This document shows, in pieces, positions 50,094 to 58,943 of a stretch of DNA of 64,000 nt (position 1 is its first letter; every line of letters begins with the position of its first letter). Both the position numbers and the translations under genes were made by a program. The DNA comes from JAHRAW01 sp965249835 (GTDB lineage Bacteria > Pseudomonadota > Gammaproteobacteria > Arenicellales > Poriferihabitantaceae), in NCBI GenBank assembly GCA_965249835.1, contig CBDFMY010000004.1, positions 62,001-126,000 of the forward strand. Direction: 5' to 3'. The notes beneath the pieces were generated by a model. The model had not been told where the DNA came from. It worked only from the letters and a program-made list of their open reading frames with translations, and searched no databases.

Positions 50094-50617
50094 AGATTTT
50101 TCCTGTTCGTTGTCGCAGTAGATCTTGTGTGTTTAGGAGTTATCTTGACACGTTTATATATTGTTTCTTTCTTCTGATTATGCTGAACTCCGACATATAA
50201 ATACTTGCAGGATATTTCTTCTTCAAAATTCTCTTGTTTTACTAAATTTCCCCACTCCTCTCCGGGTTTTAATACATAAGGAATTATATTTCCACAGATT
50301 TCATACGCAGGAATAACGAAATGTTGTCTCTTTTGCTTCCTAATCGAATCTAAAACAGTCGGAGCATAGTAACCTAACAAATGAGTAATAGTTGTTGGAG
50401 ACGTTCCGCGGTTAACCGCTTTGACCGATATATACAAACTCTCTCCGGTGGTAGGTTGTGTTGGATAAATCCTCATATTTGGGGTCGCTGTAACATACAC
50501 ACGAGCACCTGATCTTATGGTCACAATGACACCCCAAACAAGTGTAAGTGTTGCAATTATTGCACCCCACCAAGCCGCATACTCACTCGCAGATAATTGT
50601 GAAAAATCTATAATCAT
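50090..50617 (-). CDS. Hypothetical protein with N-terminal membrane helix
   Basis: A 175-residue protein of no recognised family. Residues about 14-35 (AAWWGAIIATLTLVWGVIVTI) form one transmembrane helix; the remainder is a beta-rich soluble domain (YISVKAVNRGTSPTTITHL, VLKPGEEWGNLV) reminiscent of small phage- or island-borne anchor proteins. Its stop overlaps the methyltransferase stop by 4 bases in convergent orientation. A+T content matches the restriction genes, so it probably arrived with them. Confidence 0.7.
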   Translation of the reverse strand: MIIDFSQLSASEYAAWWGAIIATLTLVWGVIVTIRSGARVYVTATPNMRIYPTQPTTGESLYISVKAVNRGTSPTTITHLLGYYAPTVLDSIRKQKRQHFVIPAYEICGNIIPYVLKPGEEWGNLVKQENFEEEISCKYLYVGVQHNQKKETIYKRVKITPKHTRSTATTNRKNL

Positions 50618-50791
50618 GTTGATTTGTCTATGCTTTGGATTTTATTAACAGATACTAGCACTCAATAAAAACTTTGGTCAATGACATACCACTGCTGTCC
50701 CATTAACAAGCAAAAAAGATGGTCTGATTCGCTCTGAATTGATACAATGAGATGACGTACAACTTATTGAATCAAATAGGAGAATCAGACC

Positions 50792-50849
50792 ATGGCGCAT
50801 TGTAACACAGTTTTATCGCAACTCCTCAAATGGGTGCCGAGACTGTTAG
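50792..50849 (+). pseudogene. 5' remnant of an IS4-type transposase gene
   Basis: ATG 50792 begins MAHCNTVLSQLLKWVPRL, resembling the N-terminus of IS4-family transposases, with AGGAGA upstream. The frame is cut after 18 codons by the insertion at 50844. The body of the gene is not found on the other side, where only KWAPRRS continues, so it is a remnant. Confidence 0.5.
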
Positions 50850-52195
50850 GAGTAAATTATCTGTCCTAATAATTAACACGTGAACTGTCCGGATTTATTC
50901 TATCCTATTTGGGGGTGGCAAATGAACCGGACAGCCTTTGTTGAGGAATTAAAACAGATGAGATTTGAAGATGCATATGAGGGTTATCAATGCAAACGAT
51001 TAAGCCAAGAGGAGGCGGCCAGTTTGTTAGGAGTCTGCAGTCGTAGTTTTCGCAGGTATATCAACCGTTATGAAGAGTCAGGGCTGGAAGGCTTGTGTGA
51101 CAAAAGACTGCACACCCTATCAGTACGGTGCGCTCCGGTTGATGAGGCGATGGCATTAACCGGTTTATATTCCAGTCGATATAATGGCTGGAATGTCAGG
51201 CATTTTCATCGTTGGCGTCAACGAAAACACCAGGGGGCACGTAGCTATAGTTGGGTTAAAAACCAACTTCAAACAGCTGATTTGGTGGCAAAAGGTCAAT
51301 CACCTGGACCTCATCGCATTAAACGGCTCCCCAGTGCATTGCCCGGCATGATGATCCATCAAGATGGCAGTACTCATTTATGGGTGCCCGGGGTGTATTG
51401 GGATTTAATTGTGACTATGGATGATGCCACTAACGAGCATTATTCCATGCGCTTTGTTGAACAGGAAGGCACGGTCAGTTCGTTGCTGGGTGTCAAAGAT
51501 GTACTCAAGGCTAAAGGTATTTTCTGTACTTTCTATTCCGACAGGGACCGCCATTACTGGCATACACCAGAGGTAGGTGGCAAGGTGGATAAAAACAATC
51601 CGACTCAATTTGGCATTGCCCTTAAAACGGTTAGGCATTGATATGATTGCTGCCTATTCGCCTGAGGCTCGCGGGCGATCTGAACGTGCCTTTGGTACTC
51701 ACCAAGGGCGATTACCTCAAGAATTGGCGCTCAACGGCATCACCGATATAACAGCCGCTAATGCATACCTTAACAATCATTACATGCCGGCTTATAACGA
51801 GGAGTTTGCACGTCCTGCAAGAGAACAAGGCAATGCATTTGTCCGGCTTGCCGGTGTTAATCTGGATGATTACCTTTGTCAGCGTTATGAGCGCAGGGTG
51901 AGGAAAGACAATTGCGTGCAATTTAACAACCTCAATTTACAGCTGCCGAAAGACAAACATCGCTATCATTACATCAAAGCCAAAGTAAAGGTTGTAATCC
52001 ATTTAGATGGCTTAATTTCAATTTTTCATGGTCCTAGACGACTGGGATGATATTCAAAAGATGGCTGTTTATTGAATGAGGAACAAATACAGGCTGACGT
52101 TGCGTAAATCCGCTTCACAATGTCAGGAGTATAAACCAATTAAAAGCGGACAGATGTCGTGCTAATTATTAGGACAGTTCTATTTACTCCTAACA
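50844..52195 (+). mobile_element. ISNCY (IS1202-like) insertion sequence with long imperfect inverted repeats
   Basis: The left end TGTTAGGAGTAAATTATCTG and the inward-read right end TGTTAGGAGTAAATAGAACT both continue GTCCTAATAATTA, giving inverted repeats of about 37 bp with a few mismatches. The flanks carry AAATGGGTGCCGAGAC on the left and AAATGGGCGCCGAGAC on the right, a likely 16-bp target duplication with one change. Length is 1352 bp. Confidence 0.8.
50922..52050 (+). pseudogene. ISNCY-type transposase interrupted by a frameshift
   Basis: DDE transposase of the ISNCY/IS1202 type: an N-terminal helix-turn-helix (LSQEEAASLLGVCSRSFRRY) and an rve core with MIHQDGSTHLWVPG, FYSDRDRHYW and a Glu in SPEARGRSERAFGTHQGRLP. 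The first frame runs to 51641 and the second continues from about 51625. They join as GIALK-RLGIDM if one A is removed from the AAAA run near 51626. The remainder (residues to 52050) is intact in the second frame. Either a one-base inactivating insertion or a slippery-site programmed frameshift would explain it; the AAAA context is short for efficient slippage. The start ATG 50922 follows GGGGGTGG. Confidence 0.75.
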
Positions 52196-52470
52196 AAATG
52201 GGCGCCGAGACGCTCCCAAGGGTTCGTCAGTATAACCGACCAAGGCCTACCTGCAATTCACAACCCACAGGACAGCGACCTGCTACCATGGATGAGTATA
52301 ACCGACCAAGGCCTACCTGCAATTCACAACGTGGAGCGCGACATCAAAGCGAATGAGCCGCACTACGGCGTAGCCGCCGAAATGATAGCGGCTAACGCCG
52401 CTGAGGGTTATAAGATTCTCGCCTGCCGGCGAGAATCACGAATGATAGGTTTTTGAATAATGTGTGGTAA
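52196..52470. repeat. Intergenic debris: 36-bp direct repeat and REP hairpins
   Basis: The 36-bp sequence beginning AGTATAACCGACCAAGGCCT is present at 52229-52264 and 52295-52330. Downstream are hairpins AGCGGC-TAAC-GCCGCT (52387-52402) and ATTCTCGCC-TGCC-GGCGAGAAT (near 52417). Open frames across this stretch are repetitive and not believable genes. Confidence 0.6.
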
Positions 52471-52598
52471 CTGCTCAAAAAACGGTGTTTTTGAGAAGAT
52501 AACCATGGAAAAGTGCTTTGCTTCTCAAAAAACGGTGTTTTTGAGAAGTAACCATGGAAAAGTGCCATTGCTTCTCAAAAATCGGTGTTTTTGAGAAG
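52471..52598. repeat. Three tandem hairpin repeats with a 50-bp period
   Basis: Palindromes of 28 bases (CTTCTCAAAAA...TTTTTGAGAAG, loop around CGGTG) start at 52471, 52521 and 52571, exactly 50 bp apart. The 22-bp sequences between them (ATAACCATGGAAAAGTGC and similar) are almost the same. The first unit has G in place of T in the left arm. They lie 150-280 bp upstream of the ATPase gene at 52749 and could be operators, transcript hairpins or a replication/partition-type iteron set. Confidence 0.85.
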
Positions 52599-52618
52599 AT
52601 AGCGAAAAAGCAGACAAG

Positions 52619-52690
52619 CGGTATGTGACCGACCGAGCACGACGCGCAACAAAGCATGGCGACAAAAAGACAGGCGCAAAGGCAAGCGCA
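52619..52690 (+). repeat. R3 repeat, right half
   Basis: GTATGTGACCGACCGAGCAC, then GACGCGCAACAAAGCATGGC, then GACAAAAAGACAGGCGCAA; compare 55429-55493. Confidence 0.65.
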
Positions 52691-52748
52691 ATTCCATAAA
52701 AAGAGTATACTCAACAACTAGTATTAACTAGCGAATGAGGCGTTGGTT

Positions 52749-53978
52749 ATGGCACAGATTGGTGATTTTAATCCGTTCAAGCCGGGTGATGGGCAACTCC
52801 CGCCTTATCTGGCTGGCCGGGAAAGCGAGCAGGGTCGGCTCAAGAAGATATTGGCAGAAATATCTGCCGGACGACCACCTGCCGCCAATATCGTTATGTA
52901 TGGTCCGAGAGGCATGGGCAAAACAGTGCTGTTGCGTTGGTTAAAAGTGGAAATTGGGGAATATAAAAAACCGCAATTTTTTGATAAGAAAAGCAAGCAG
53001 ATACGCGCATGTTCGACCACCGCTAATAAATTAGCAACGCCGGCAAAAATGTGGACGTTTTTATTGTCAGAGGAAACTTTGGCAAAAAAAGTATTGGGTG
53101 GCGAAACACAAGCGGGGCTTAAGGCCGGGGCGTCTGCTGCTGATATAGTTTCGGCTGAAGCGTTTATTGCTAAGACATGGAAGGGAAAAGAGCCTACTGA
53201 TGGCGTTTTATTAAACGCGTTGATTGCTCAATGCCAAAAAAATCCCTTGGTGGCTCTGGTGGATGAAGCACATACCATGGAACCGGGCTTGTGCAATGCT
53301 TTGCTAAACCTGAGTCAAGATGTACGAGAGGAAGCACCTTTTTTGCTAGTACTCGCCGGCACGCCCGGTCTATCGCATTTGTTGACCACAGTGGGGGCTA
53401 GTTTTGTTGAACGCTCCACGAAAATTGGCATTGCACGATTAAATGCGCAGGCTACTGCGGATGCTATGGTAAAACCGTTGGAAGAAGACGGCATAACAGT
53501 AGCCGCCGATGCTTTGGAACATGTGATCGAAGACAGCCAGCACTATCCTTACTTCATTCAACTTTGGGGCGAAGCCCTTTGGGATTTTGCAAAGGAAAAA
53601 GAACTGCAAAAACTGACTTCTGAAGACATTACCGAAGTAGAAACAAAGATTGAAAACCGCCGATCACACTTTTATGGAGAACGCAGAAAAGCATTACGAG
53701 ATTGTGGATTGTTACCGGCGGCTATTGCTATTGCAACAATATTCCAAGACGTGGAAACGGTCACAGATGATACGCTCATAAATGTTATTGCAGATAATCC
53801 ACCGGTCGATTCACATACTGCACAGTCATCTAGTGAACATCTGCAAACACTTATTCGCCATGAGTTTATTTGGAATCCGCCGGACACAAATTTATATGAG
53901 GCGGGTATTCCGAGTTTGATGAGATATGTCTTGGACCAGCAGCGCGAGCATGTGCAAAAAAGATCGCCGGCGAAATGA
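52749..53978 (+). CDS. AAA ATPase (AAA_16-like) of unknown role
   Basis: A 409-residue ATPase with an FNPFKPGDGQLPPYLAGRES lead-in, Walker A MYGPRGMGKTVLLR near residue 48, Walker B LVALVDEAHTMEP near 172, and a sensor-1-like LVLAGTPGL near 203, then helical and winged-helix-like C-terminal parts. The STAND/AAA_16 pattern suggests a nucleotide-dependent switch that binds DNA or a partner. No effector domain is fused. It stands alone between IS elements with the 50-bp hairpin repeats upstream and hairpins downstream (54004-54020). ATG 52749 has GAGG 12 bases upstream; the TTG at 52743 is unlikely. It resembles ATPases found singly in variable regions; function is unknown. Confidence 0.72.
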   Translation: MAQIGDFNPFKPGDGQLPPYLAGRESEQGRLKKILAEISAGRPPAANIVMYGPRGMGKTVLLRWLKVEIGEYKKPQFFDKKSKQIRACSTTANKLATPAKMWTFLLSEETLAKKVLGGETQAGLKAGASAADIVSAEAFIAKTWKGKEPTDGVLLNALIAQCQKNPLVALVDEAHTMEPGLCNALLNLSQDVREEAPFLLVLAGTPGLSHLLTTVGASFVERSTKIGIARLNAQATADAMVKPLEEDGITVAADALEHVIEDSQHYPYFIQLWGEALWDFAKEKELQKLTSEDITEVETKIENRRSHFYGERRKALRDCGLLPAAIAIATIFQDVETVTDDTLINVIADNPPVDSHTAQSSSEHLQTLIRHEFIWNPPDTNLYEAGIPSLMRYVLDQQREHVQKRSPAK

Positions 53979-54107
53979 TAGCGGCTAACGCCGTTTAGTT
54001 TTTGTCACGCTTCGCGTGACTCCTTATTTCCAATGTGCTTTCGCTTCTCGACGCGCTTTTGTCTTTTCAATTTACCATTGCCCTTCATTCGTCATTGCGC
54101 GCCGTAT
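53979..54107. repeat. Hairpins and R2-like sequence after the ATPase gene
   Basis: GTCACGC-TTC-GCGTGAC (54004-54020) followed by TCCTT may terminate the ATPase transcript. 54055-54100 (GCTTTTGTCTTTTCAATTTACC, then CATTCGTCATTG) is a diverged R2 module. Confidence 0.5.
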
Positions 54108-54160
54108 TTTCGTTGTCAGGCAAGGCGCGCGAGGAGCGAGGGAGGGAGCATACATTAAGT
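54108..54160 (+). repeat. R3 repeat, left half (split by IS5-type element)
   Basis: GGCAAGGCGCGCGAGGAGCG, then GAGGGAGGGAGCATACATTA and AGT up to the insertion point. Continues at 55426. Confidence 0.75.
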
Positions 54161-55425
54161 GAGACCTTTGCATAAATCAAGCCTAAATCATACTTAATCC
54201 AGTAAAATAAGAAACCTCTAAACAACCACCAAAACCAACTCAAAATGTCCTGGAAACAAACCGCCCAACACTCAATGGCAGACATGCTTGTGGTCGAGCA
54301 TAAATCCCTGAGCGAACTTGACGATGTGCACAGCATCATTAACTGGAAAGAGATAGAGACCACCCTTGCGGGACTTTATTCATCTAAAAGAGGCGTGCCT
54401 GCCTACCCGCCGCTGATGATGTTCAAGATCCTAATCCTGCAAGCGTGGTATAACCTAAGCGATGAAGCCTTGGAAAAACAAATTGCCAGGGATTTGATGT
54501 TCAGGCGCTTTATTGACTTAAGTTTGAGTGAAGCGGTGCCAGACCACACGACCATCTGGCGTTTCAGAAACCTGCTGAACACTGAGAACCTTTTAGAGCC
54601 GCTATTAGAGCAAATTAACACGCACCTGGAGCAAAACAGCATTATCGTCTCAGTCGGTTCAATCAACCTCATTGATGCCACGGTGATAAAAGCCAAGCAA
54701 TCACGCAAACGCAAGGGCAAGGATGGCAATAACACGCAAGACCCGGAGGCCGGTTACCACGTCAAGGTCGCCGCTGATGGCAAGCGCAAAACCACCTACG
54801 GCTTCAAGATGCACGCCAATACGGATGGACATGGTTTTGTCAAGAAGATGACTTACACGCCAGGCAATGTGCATGACTCACAAGAGATGGACAAACTGCT
54901 GGTCAAAACCCATGGGCAAGTTTACGCGGACAGCGCATATGCCAATCAGGAAAACGACAGGAAACTGGGCCGGCAAAACAATAAAGTTCTGCACCGGGCT
55001 TATAGAAACAAACCGTTGACCGACCAACAAAAACAGCAAAACAGGCAACGTTCAGGCATCCGTTATATCGTCGAGCGCACCTTTGGGCTATTAAAACAAC
55101 ATCACGGATTAGGTCAGGCAAGATACCTTGGGCTGGAAAGAAACAAAAGCAGAGCGCAACTGATTGCGATGACTCATAATCTTAAAACCGGGATGAATAT
55201 TTTCAAGCAAATGCGAAGTTCACCGGCGTGTTGCGTCTAAAAGGCGGGGGGAAAGGAAAAACAGCAACCCAACCAACCAAAGCAAGTAAATCGGGTTGGT
55301 TTGTGAAAGTTTTTCAAGAAAAACGAGGCTTTTTGGAAATATCTTTAGGGTGTTAACGAGTCAAGACCCTGAAAAATCTCAGAAGTGAGATTATGAGAAA
55401 TGATTATGGATTATGCAAAAGTCTC
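54161..55425 (+). mobile_element. IS5-family insertion sequence, intact
   Basis: 1265 bp with ends GAGACCTTTGCATAAATC (left) and GATTATGCAAAAGTCTC (right), inverted with few mismatches. TAAGT occurs directly before (54156-54160) and after (55426-55430), and the uninterrupted R3 copy at 28.4 kb contains a single TAAGT at this point, so it is a target-site duplication. Confidence 0.9.
54245..55240 (+). CDS. IS5-family transposase
   Basis: A 331-residue DDE transposase (DUF4096/DDE_Tnp_1 type). Catalytic residues are expected in INLIDATVIKA near residue 143, VYADSAYANQENDR near 223, and the YREK-like RYIVERTFGLLKQHH near 272. The frame is complete, the terminal repeats are close to both ends, and there is no frameshift, so the element may still be mobile. 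A C-terminal tail of about 10 residues follows the helix. It ends 185 bases before the right terminal repeat. Confidence 0.93.
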   Translation: MSWKQTAQHSMADMLVVEHKSLSELDDVHSIINWKEIETTLAGLYSSKRGVPAYPPLMMFKILILQAWYNLSDEALEKQIARDLMFRRFIDLSLSEAVPDHTTIWRFRNLLNTENLLEPLLEQINTHLEQNSIIVSVGSINLIDATVIKAKQSRKRKGKDGNNTQDPEAGYHVKVAADGKRKTTYGFKMHANTDGHGFVKKMTYTPGNVHDSQEMDKLLVKTHGQVYADSAYANQENDRKLGRQNNKVLHRAYRNKPLTDQQKQQNRQRSGIRYIVERTFGLLKQHHGLGQARYLGLERNKSRAQLIAMTHNLKTGMNIFKQMRSSPACCV

Positions 55426-56075
55426 TAAGTATGTGACCGACCGAGCGACGACGCGCAACACAGCATGGCGACGAAAAGGCAAGCGCAATGTCATTGCCCG
55501 GCTTGTTCCGGATAATCCAGTTAAATATGTCGTCCGGCGTAGCCGGACTCATTTGCGGCGGAGCCGCTGCCGTTCGATGCAAGAAAGACGATCTGGAGAT
55601 GTAGTTTAGATTATGACAGTATTAGTTACTCTCATCGTTTTTTAGTTCGAGGTTCTCGCCTTTGGCGAGAACAACAGACTGGATTTGCGCGTATCATCCC
55701 TGATACGCGCCCTTCGGGCTCGCTTCGCTCGCGAAAAATCGCTCCCGGCGATTTTTTCCGCCTGCCGGCGAGAATGACGAATGGTAGGTAATAGCAAATT
55801 GGGATGTAATAATTTCTTTGAGAAGACAAAGGCACATTGAGACTAAAGTATGCCGAACTATTAGTATCATTACGCAAGCGTGACTCACGGGGCGGCTTGC
55901 GCCGCCATCTGGATCCCCGCCTGCCGGCGAGGATGACGGGTTGGGGGATCAGGGTGAATTGGGAGGCATGGTTTCTTTGAGAAGACAAAGCACACGAATA
56001 AAAAGCACGGCAAGGTGATGGTTCCTTTTGAGAAGACAAAGTAACCGAGGATAAGGAGTCCGGCGTTAGCCGCTA
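55426..56075. repeat. Repeat-filled region: R3 right half, R4 and two or three R2 modules
   Basis: 55426-55493 is the right half of the R3 copy split by the IS. 55685-55731 is R4 in reverse. 55783-55832, 55915-55985 and 56017-56044 are R2 fragments in reverse (AATTGGGAGGCATGG, CTTTTGAGAAGACAAAG). GC hairpins such as CCGGCGTAGCCGG (55529) lie between. No gene of about 200 bp or more is credible here. Confidence 0.7.
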
Positions 56076-56906
56076 TCATTTTCCATAAAGCAACGCCCGG
56101 CAACTTTCGGGGTAGTCGGTGATAATTACCTCCACGCCCCACTCGGCCATTCGCTCCATATCCCGGGTTTCGTTGACCGTCCACGCATAGACTTCCAGGC
56201 AAAGGTCATGGGCGGCACGGACCAACGGTTCGGTCAAACCACGATGCTTGCATGAAAATACATCGCCGTCTTTGTTTTTTACTTCTTGCAGATCGGCGGT
56301 TCCATATCGCCGCTTTGTTGTAAATCCGGTTTTGAAATTCAGTTTTCGTGTCGTCAATTCTTTTTTCAGCAACGCCATCAATTCCCAATCAAAACTTTGC
56401 AGGAAAACTTGCTCCGGCAAGCGAAGCGATTCGAGTTTGCCCGCCACCAGCGCGGCATAATAATCAGGTTCCGGGGTCAACTCCGGCTGGCGCGGGTCGT
56501 TTTTCATTTCCAAGTTGAGGACAACGTTGTTGTCGGCGTGCCGGCCCGCCAACTCCACGAACTCATCCAAAGTCGGAATCCGCGCGCCATCCATGGCAAC
56601 TTGTTCAGGAAATTCTTTCGCATAATCGCTGCCCGGCCGCATGCGTCCGACATCGTATTGACCGAGCGCATCCAGCGGCAAATCACGAATGGGAATGCGC
56701 TGCGTAATCCACTCCCCGTGCGCGTCTCTGGTGGTGTCGGGGTTGAGGCACAGGTCGTGGTGCAACACGATGACGTCATCGGCGGTAACGCATAAATCCA
56801 CCTCAACGCCATCGGCGGCGTGTTGCAGCGCGTATTCGACCGCTGGCAGGGTATTTTCGGGCCGACGCCCGCGGGCGCCGCGGTGGCCGTGGATGGCTGG
56901 ATTCAT
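56076..56906 (-). CDS. Glycerophosphodiester phosphodiesterase (cytosolic UgpQ type)
   Basis: Hydrolyses glycerophosphodiesters to glycerol-3-phosphate and an alcohol. The 276-residue TIM-barrel has the GDPD signature: IHGHRGARGRRPENT at residues 5-19 (catalytic His), GVEVDLCVTADDVIVLHHD near 33 (Glu, Asp metal ligands and second His), NLEMKND near 131, and WTVNE near 243. No signal peptide, so probably cytoplasmic. It is divergently oriented to the acyl-CoA dehydrogenase gene with about 145 bp between them. Confidence 0.92.
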   Translation of the reverse strand: MNPAIHGHRGARGRRPENTLPAVEYALQHAADGVEVDLCVTADDVIVLHHDLCLNPDTTRDAHGEWITQRIPIRDLPLDALGQYDVGRMRPGSDYAKEFPEQVAMDGARIPTLDEFVELAGRHADNNVVLNLEMKNDPRQPELTPEPDYYAALVAGKLESLRLPEQVFLQSFDWELMALLKKELTTRKLNFKTGFTTKRRYGTADLQEVKNKDGDVFSCKHRGLTEPLVRAAHDLCLEVYAWTVNETRDMERMAEWGVEVIITDYPESCRALLYGK

Positions 56907-57050
56907 GGAAAGTTATGGCTGTTGCGCAACCGGCATTGTATGGCTATTGTATGAACACGGGACACCCCGGGACTCGCCGCAAACAATAATTCCCGGTGCG
57001 GTATACTTCCACGTTTCATCCCTCCACCAAGCGAAATTGGCAAAACCAGC

Positions 57051-58856
57051 ATGACTATGGACTACACCGCCCCGATACGCGACCTGACATTTGCCGCCAC
57101 CGAATTGGCTGACCTCAACCGCGTCAACCAGTTGCCCGGCCATGAAGAAGCCACTGCGGATTTATTGCAAACCATTCTTGAGGAAGCCGGCAAATTCGCC
57201 AGCGAAGTGTTGGCACCGATCAACTGGAGCGGCGATCAACAAGGCGTGCGATTGGAAAACGGCAAGGCGATTACCGCCGACGGCTGGGTTGAAGCCTATC
57301 AGCAGTTCATTGCAGGCGGCTGGAACGGTTTGCCGTTCGACCCGGAAGTGGGCGGGCAAGGGTTGCCGTGGCTGGTGTCCACCGCCGTGGCGGAAATCTG
57401 GCACGCCGCCAACATGTCATTTTCACTGTGCCCGTTGCTGACCCAAAGCGCCATTGAAGCCATCCAATCCCACGGTTCCACGCAACAAAAAGCGACCTAC
57501 TTGCCGAAACTGGTGTCGGGGCAATGGTCGGGCACGATGAACCTGACCGAACCGCAAGCCGGTTCCGATTTGAGTGCGGTGCGCACGCGTGCGGTTGCCG
57601 AAGGCGATCATTATCTGATCAGCGGGCAGAAGATTTTCATTACTTACGGCGACCACGACATGAGCGAAAACATTATTCATCTGGTACTGGCGCGCACGCC
57701 GGACGCGCCGCAAGGGGTCAAGGGCATATCGCTTTTTATCGTGCCTAAGTTCCTGCCCGATGACGACGGCAACTGGAGCATACGCAACGATGTCGAGACG
57801 CTTTCGCTGGAACACAAGTTGGGAATCCACGCCAGCCCCACGGCGGCGTTGGGATATGGCACCGGCGCGTACCGAAAGGGCGGCGCCGTCGGCTATCTGG
57901 TCGGCGAAGAAAACCACGGCCTGAGGTATATGTTCACGATGATGAATGTGGCGCGCCACGCGGTCGGCGTGGAAGGCAACGGTGTTGCCGAGCGCGCCTA
58001 CCAGCAGGCGGCGAGATTCGCCGGCGAGCGAATTCAGGGCAGCGCCGTGGAAGCCCCGGATGGCGAGCGCGTGGCGATCATCAATCATCCGGATGTCAAG
58101 CGATTGCTGTGGTTGCAAAAGTGTCGCATCGAAGCGTTGCGTTCCCTTTGCCTGGTGGTGGCCGGGTGCATGGACCACAGTCGTCGTCAGCCGGATGCGG
58201 AATGGCAAACCCGCGCCCGCGAGATGGTGGAAATCATGACGCCCATTGTCAAAGGCTATACCACCGAGATCGGTCTGGAAAATGTCTCGCTGGCGTTGCA
58301 GGTGCACGGCGGTATGGGATTCATTGAAGAAACCGGCGCCGCCCAGCATTATCGAGACCAGCGCATCACGTCGATTTACGAAGGCACCACCGGCATTCAG
58401 GCGGCGGATTTGGTTGGTCGCAAGTTAACCCGGGACGGCGGCGCAATGAATGCCAGAGTGATCGAGGAAATTCGTCGGGAGTGCAACGCGCTTGCCACTT
58501 CGGGCAAAGTTGGTGACATGGCAAAAAGGTTATCCGTAGCCATCGACACCGTGGAGCGTTCGGCGCAGTTCATTGTTGAATCTGCGGCGAAAGATGTTCG
58601 ATTGTCAATGTCGGTTGCCGAACCGTATCTGCGATTGTGGGGCGTGGTGGCGTGTGGCTGGCAGATGGCAAAAGCCGCGGATGTCAGCATGAAAAAATTA
58701 CAGCAGGAAGATGATTCGTTTTATCGCGACAAAATACGTACCGCGCAATTTTATTTCAGCACCGAAATGCCCAAGGTCGGGTATCTGGCGGAACTCATCC
58801 GCACCAGCGCGCCCATTGTCGTCGATGCCGATGCGCGATTATTTCAGGTTGCCTGA
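57051..58856 (+). CDS. Large acyl-CoA dehydrogenase, DmdC-like
   Basis: A 601-residue FAD-dependent acyl-CoA dehydrogenase of the long class with an extra C-terminal domain, the class that includes 3-methylmercaptopropionyl-CoA dehydrogenase DmdC. N-terminal helical domain; FAD/substrate beta-domain with MNLTEPQAGSDLSAVRTRA near residue 163 and KIFITYGDHDMSENI near 195; C-terminal helices with VHGGMGFIEETGAAQHYRDQ near 421 and the catalytic Glu in SIYEGTTGIQAADLVGRK near 444. The substrate cannot be read; the DMSP demethylation step is one option, but the other dmd genes are absent. ATG 57051 or ATG 57057 may start it. Confidence 0.85.
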   Translation: MTMDYTAPIRDLTFAATELADLNRVNQLPGHEEATADLLQTILEEAGKFASEVLAPINWSGDQQGVRLENGKAITADGWVEAYQQFIAGGWNGLPFDPEVGGQGLPWLVSTAVAEIWHAANMSFSLCPLLTQSAIEAIQSHGSTQQKATYLPKLVSGQWSGTMNLTEPQAGSDLSAVRTRAVAEGDHYLISGQKIFITYGDHDMSENIIHLVLARTPDAPQGVKGISLFIVPKFLPDDDGNWSIRNDVETLSLEHKLGIHASPTAALGYGTGAYRKGGAVGYLVGEENHGLRYMFTMMNVARHAVGVEGNGVAERAYQQAARFAGERIQGSAVEAPDGERVAIINHPDVKRLLWLQKCRIEALRSLCLVVAGCMDHSRRQPDAEWQTRAREMVEIMTPIVKGYTTEIGLENVSLALQVHGGMGFIEETGAAQHYRDQRITSIYEGTTGIQAADLVGRKLTRDGGAMNARVIEEIRRECNALATSGKVGDMAKRLSVAIDTVERSAQFIVESAAKDVRLSMSVAEPYLRLWGVVACGWQMAKAADVSMKKLQQEDDSFYRDKIRTAQFYFSTEMPKVGYLAELIRTSAPIVVDADARLFQVA

Positions 58857-58943
58857 TGTATCCTGATTGCCTCCGATTGCCGCCGATAGATGGCACCTTT
58901 TGATGGCGCGTTGCCGGCACCCGTCTGATTATTATTTCGCTGA

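Noticed and set aside
52159..52356. 65-residue open frame
   Set aside because: It spans the IS end and a 36-bp direct repeat and encodes a repeated peptide.
52471..52598. CRISPR-like array (28-bp repeats, 22-bp spacers)
   Set aside because: Only three units, the spacers are nearly identical to each other, the repeat is a full palindrome, and no cas gene is nearby. Tandem hairpin repeats fit better.
57423..58349. 308-residue minus-strand frame opposite the acyl-CoA dehydrogenase gene
   Set aside because: Antisense shadow of a well-conserved enzyme, with no recognisable domain.
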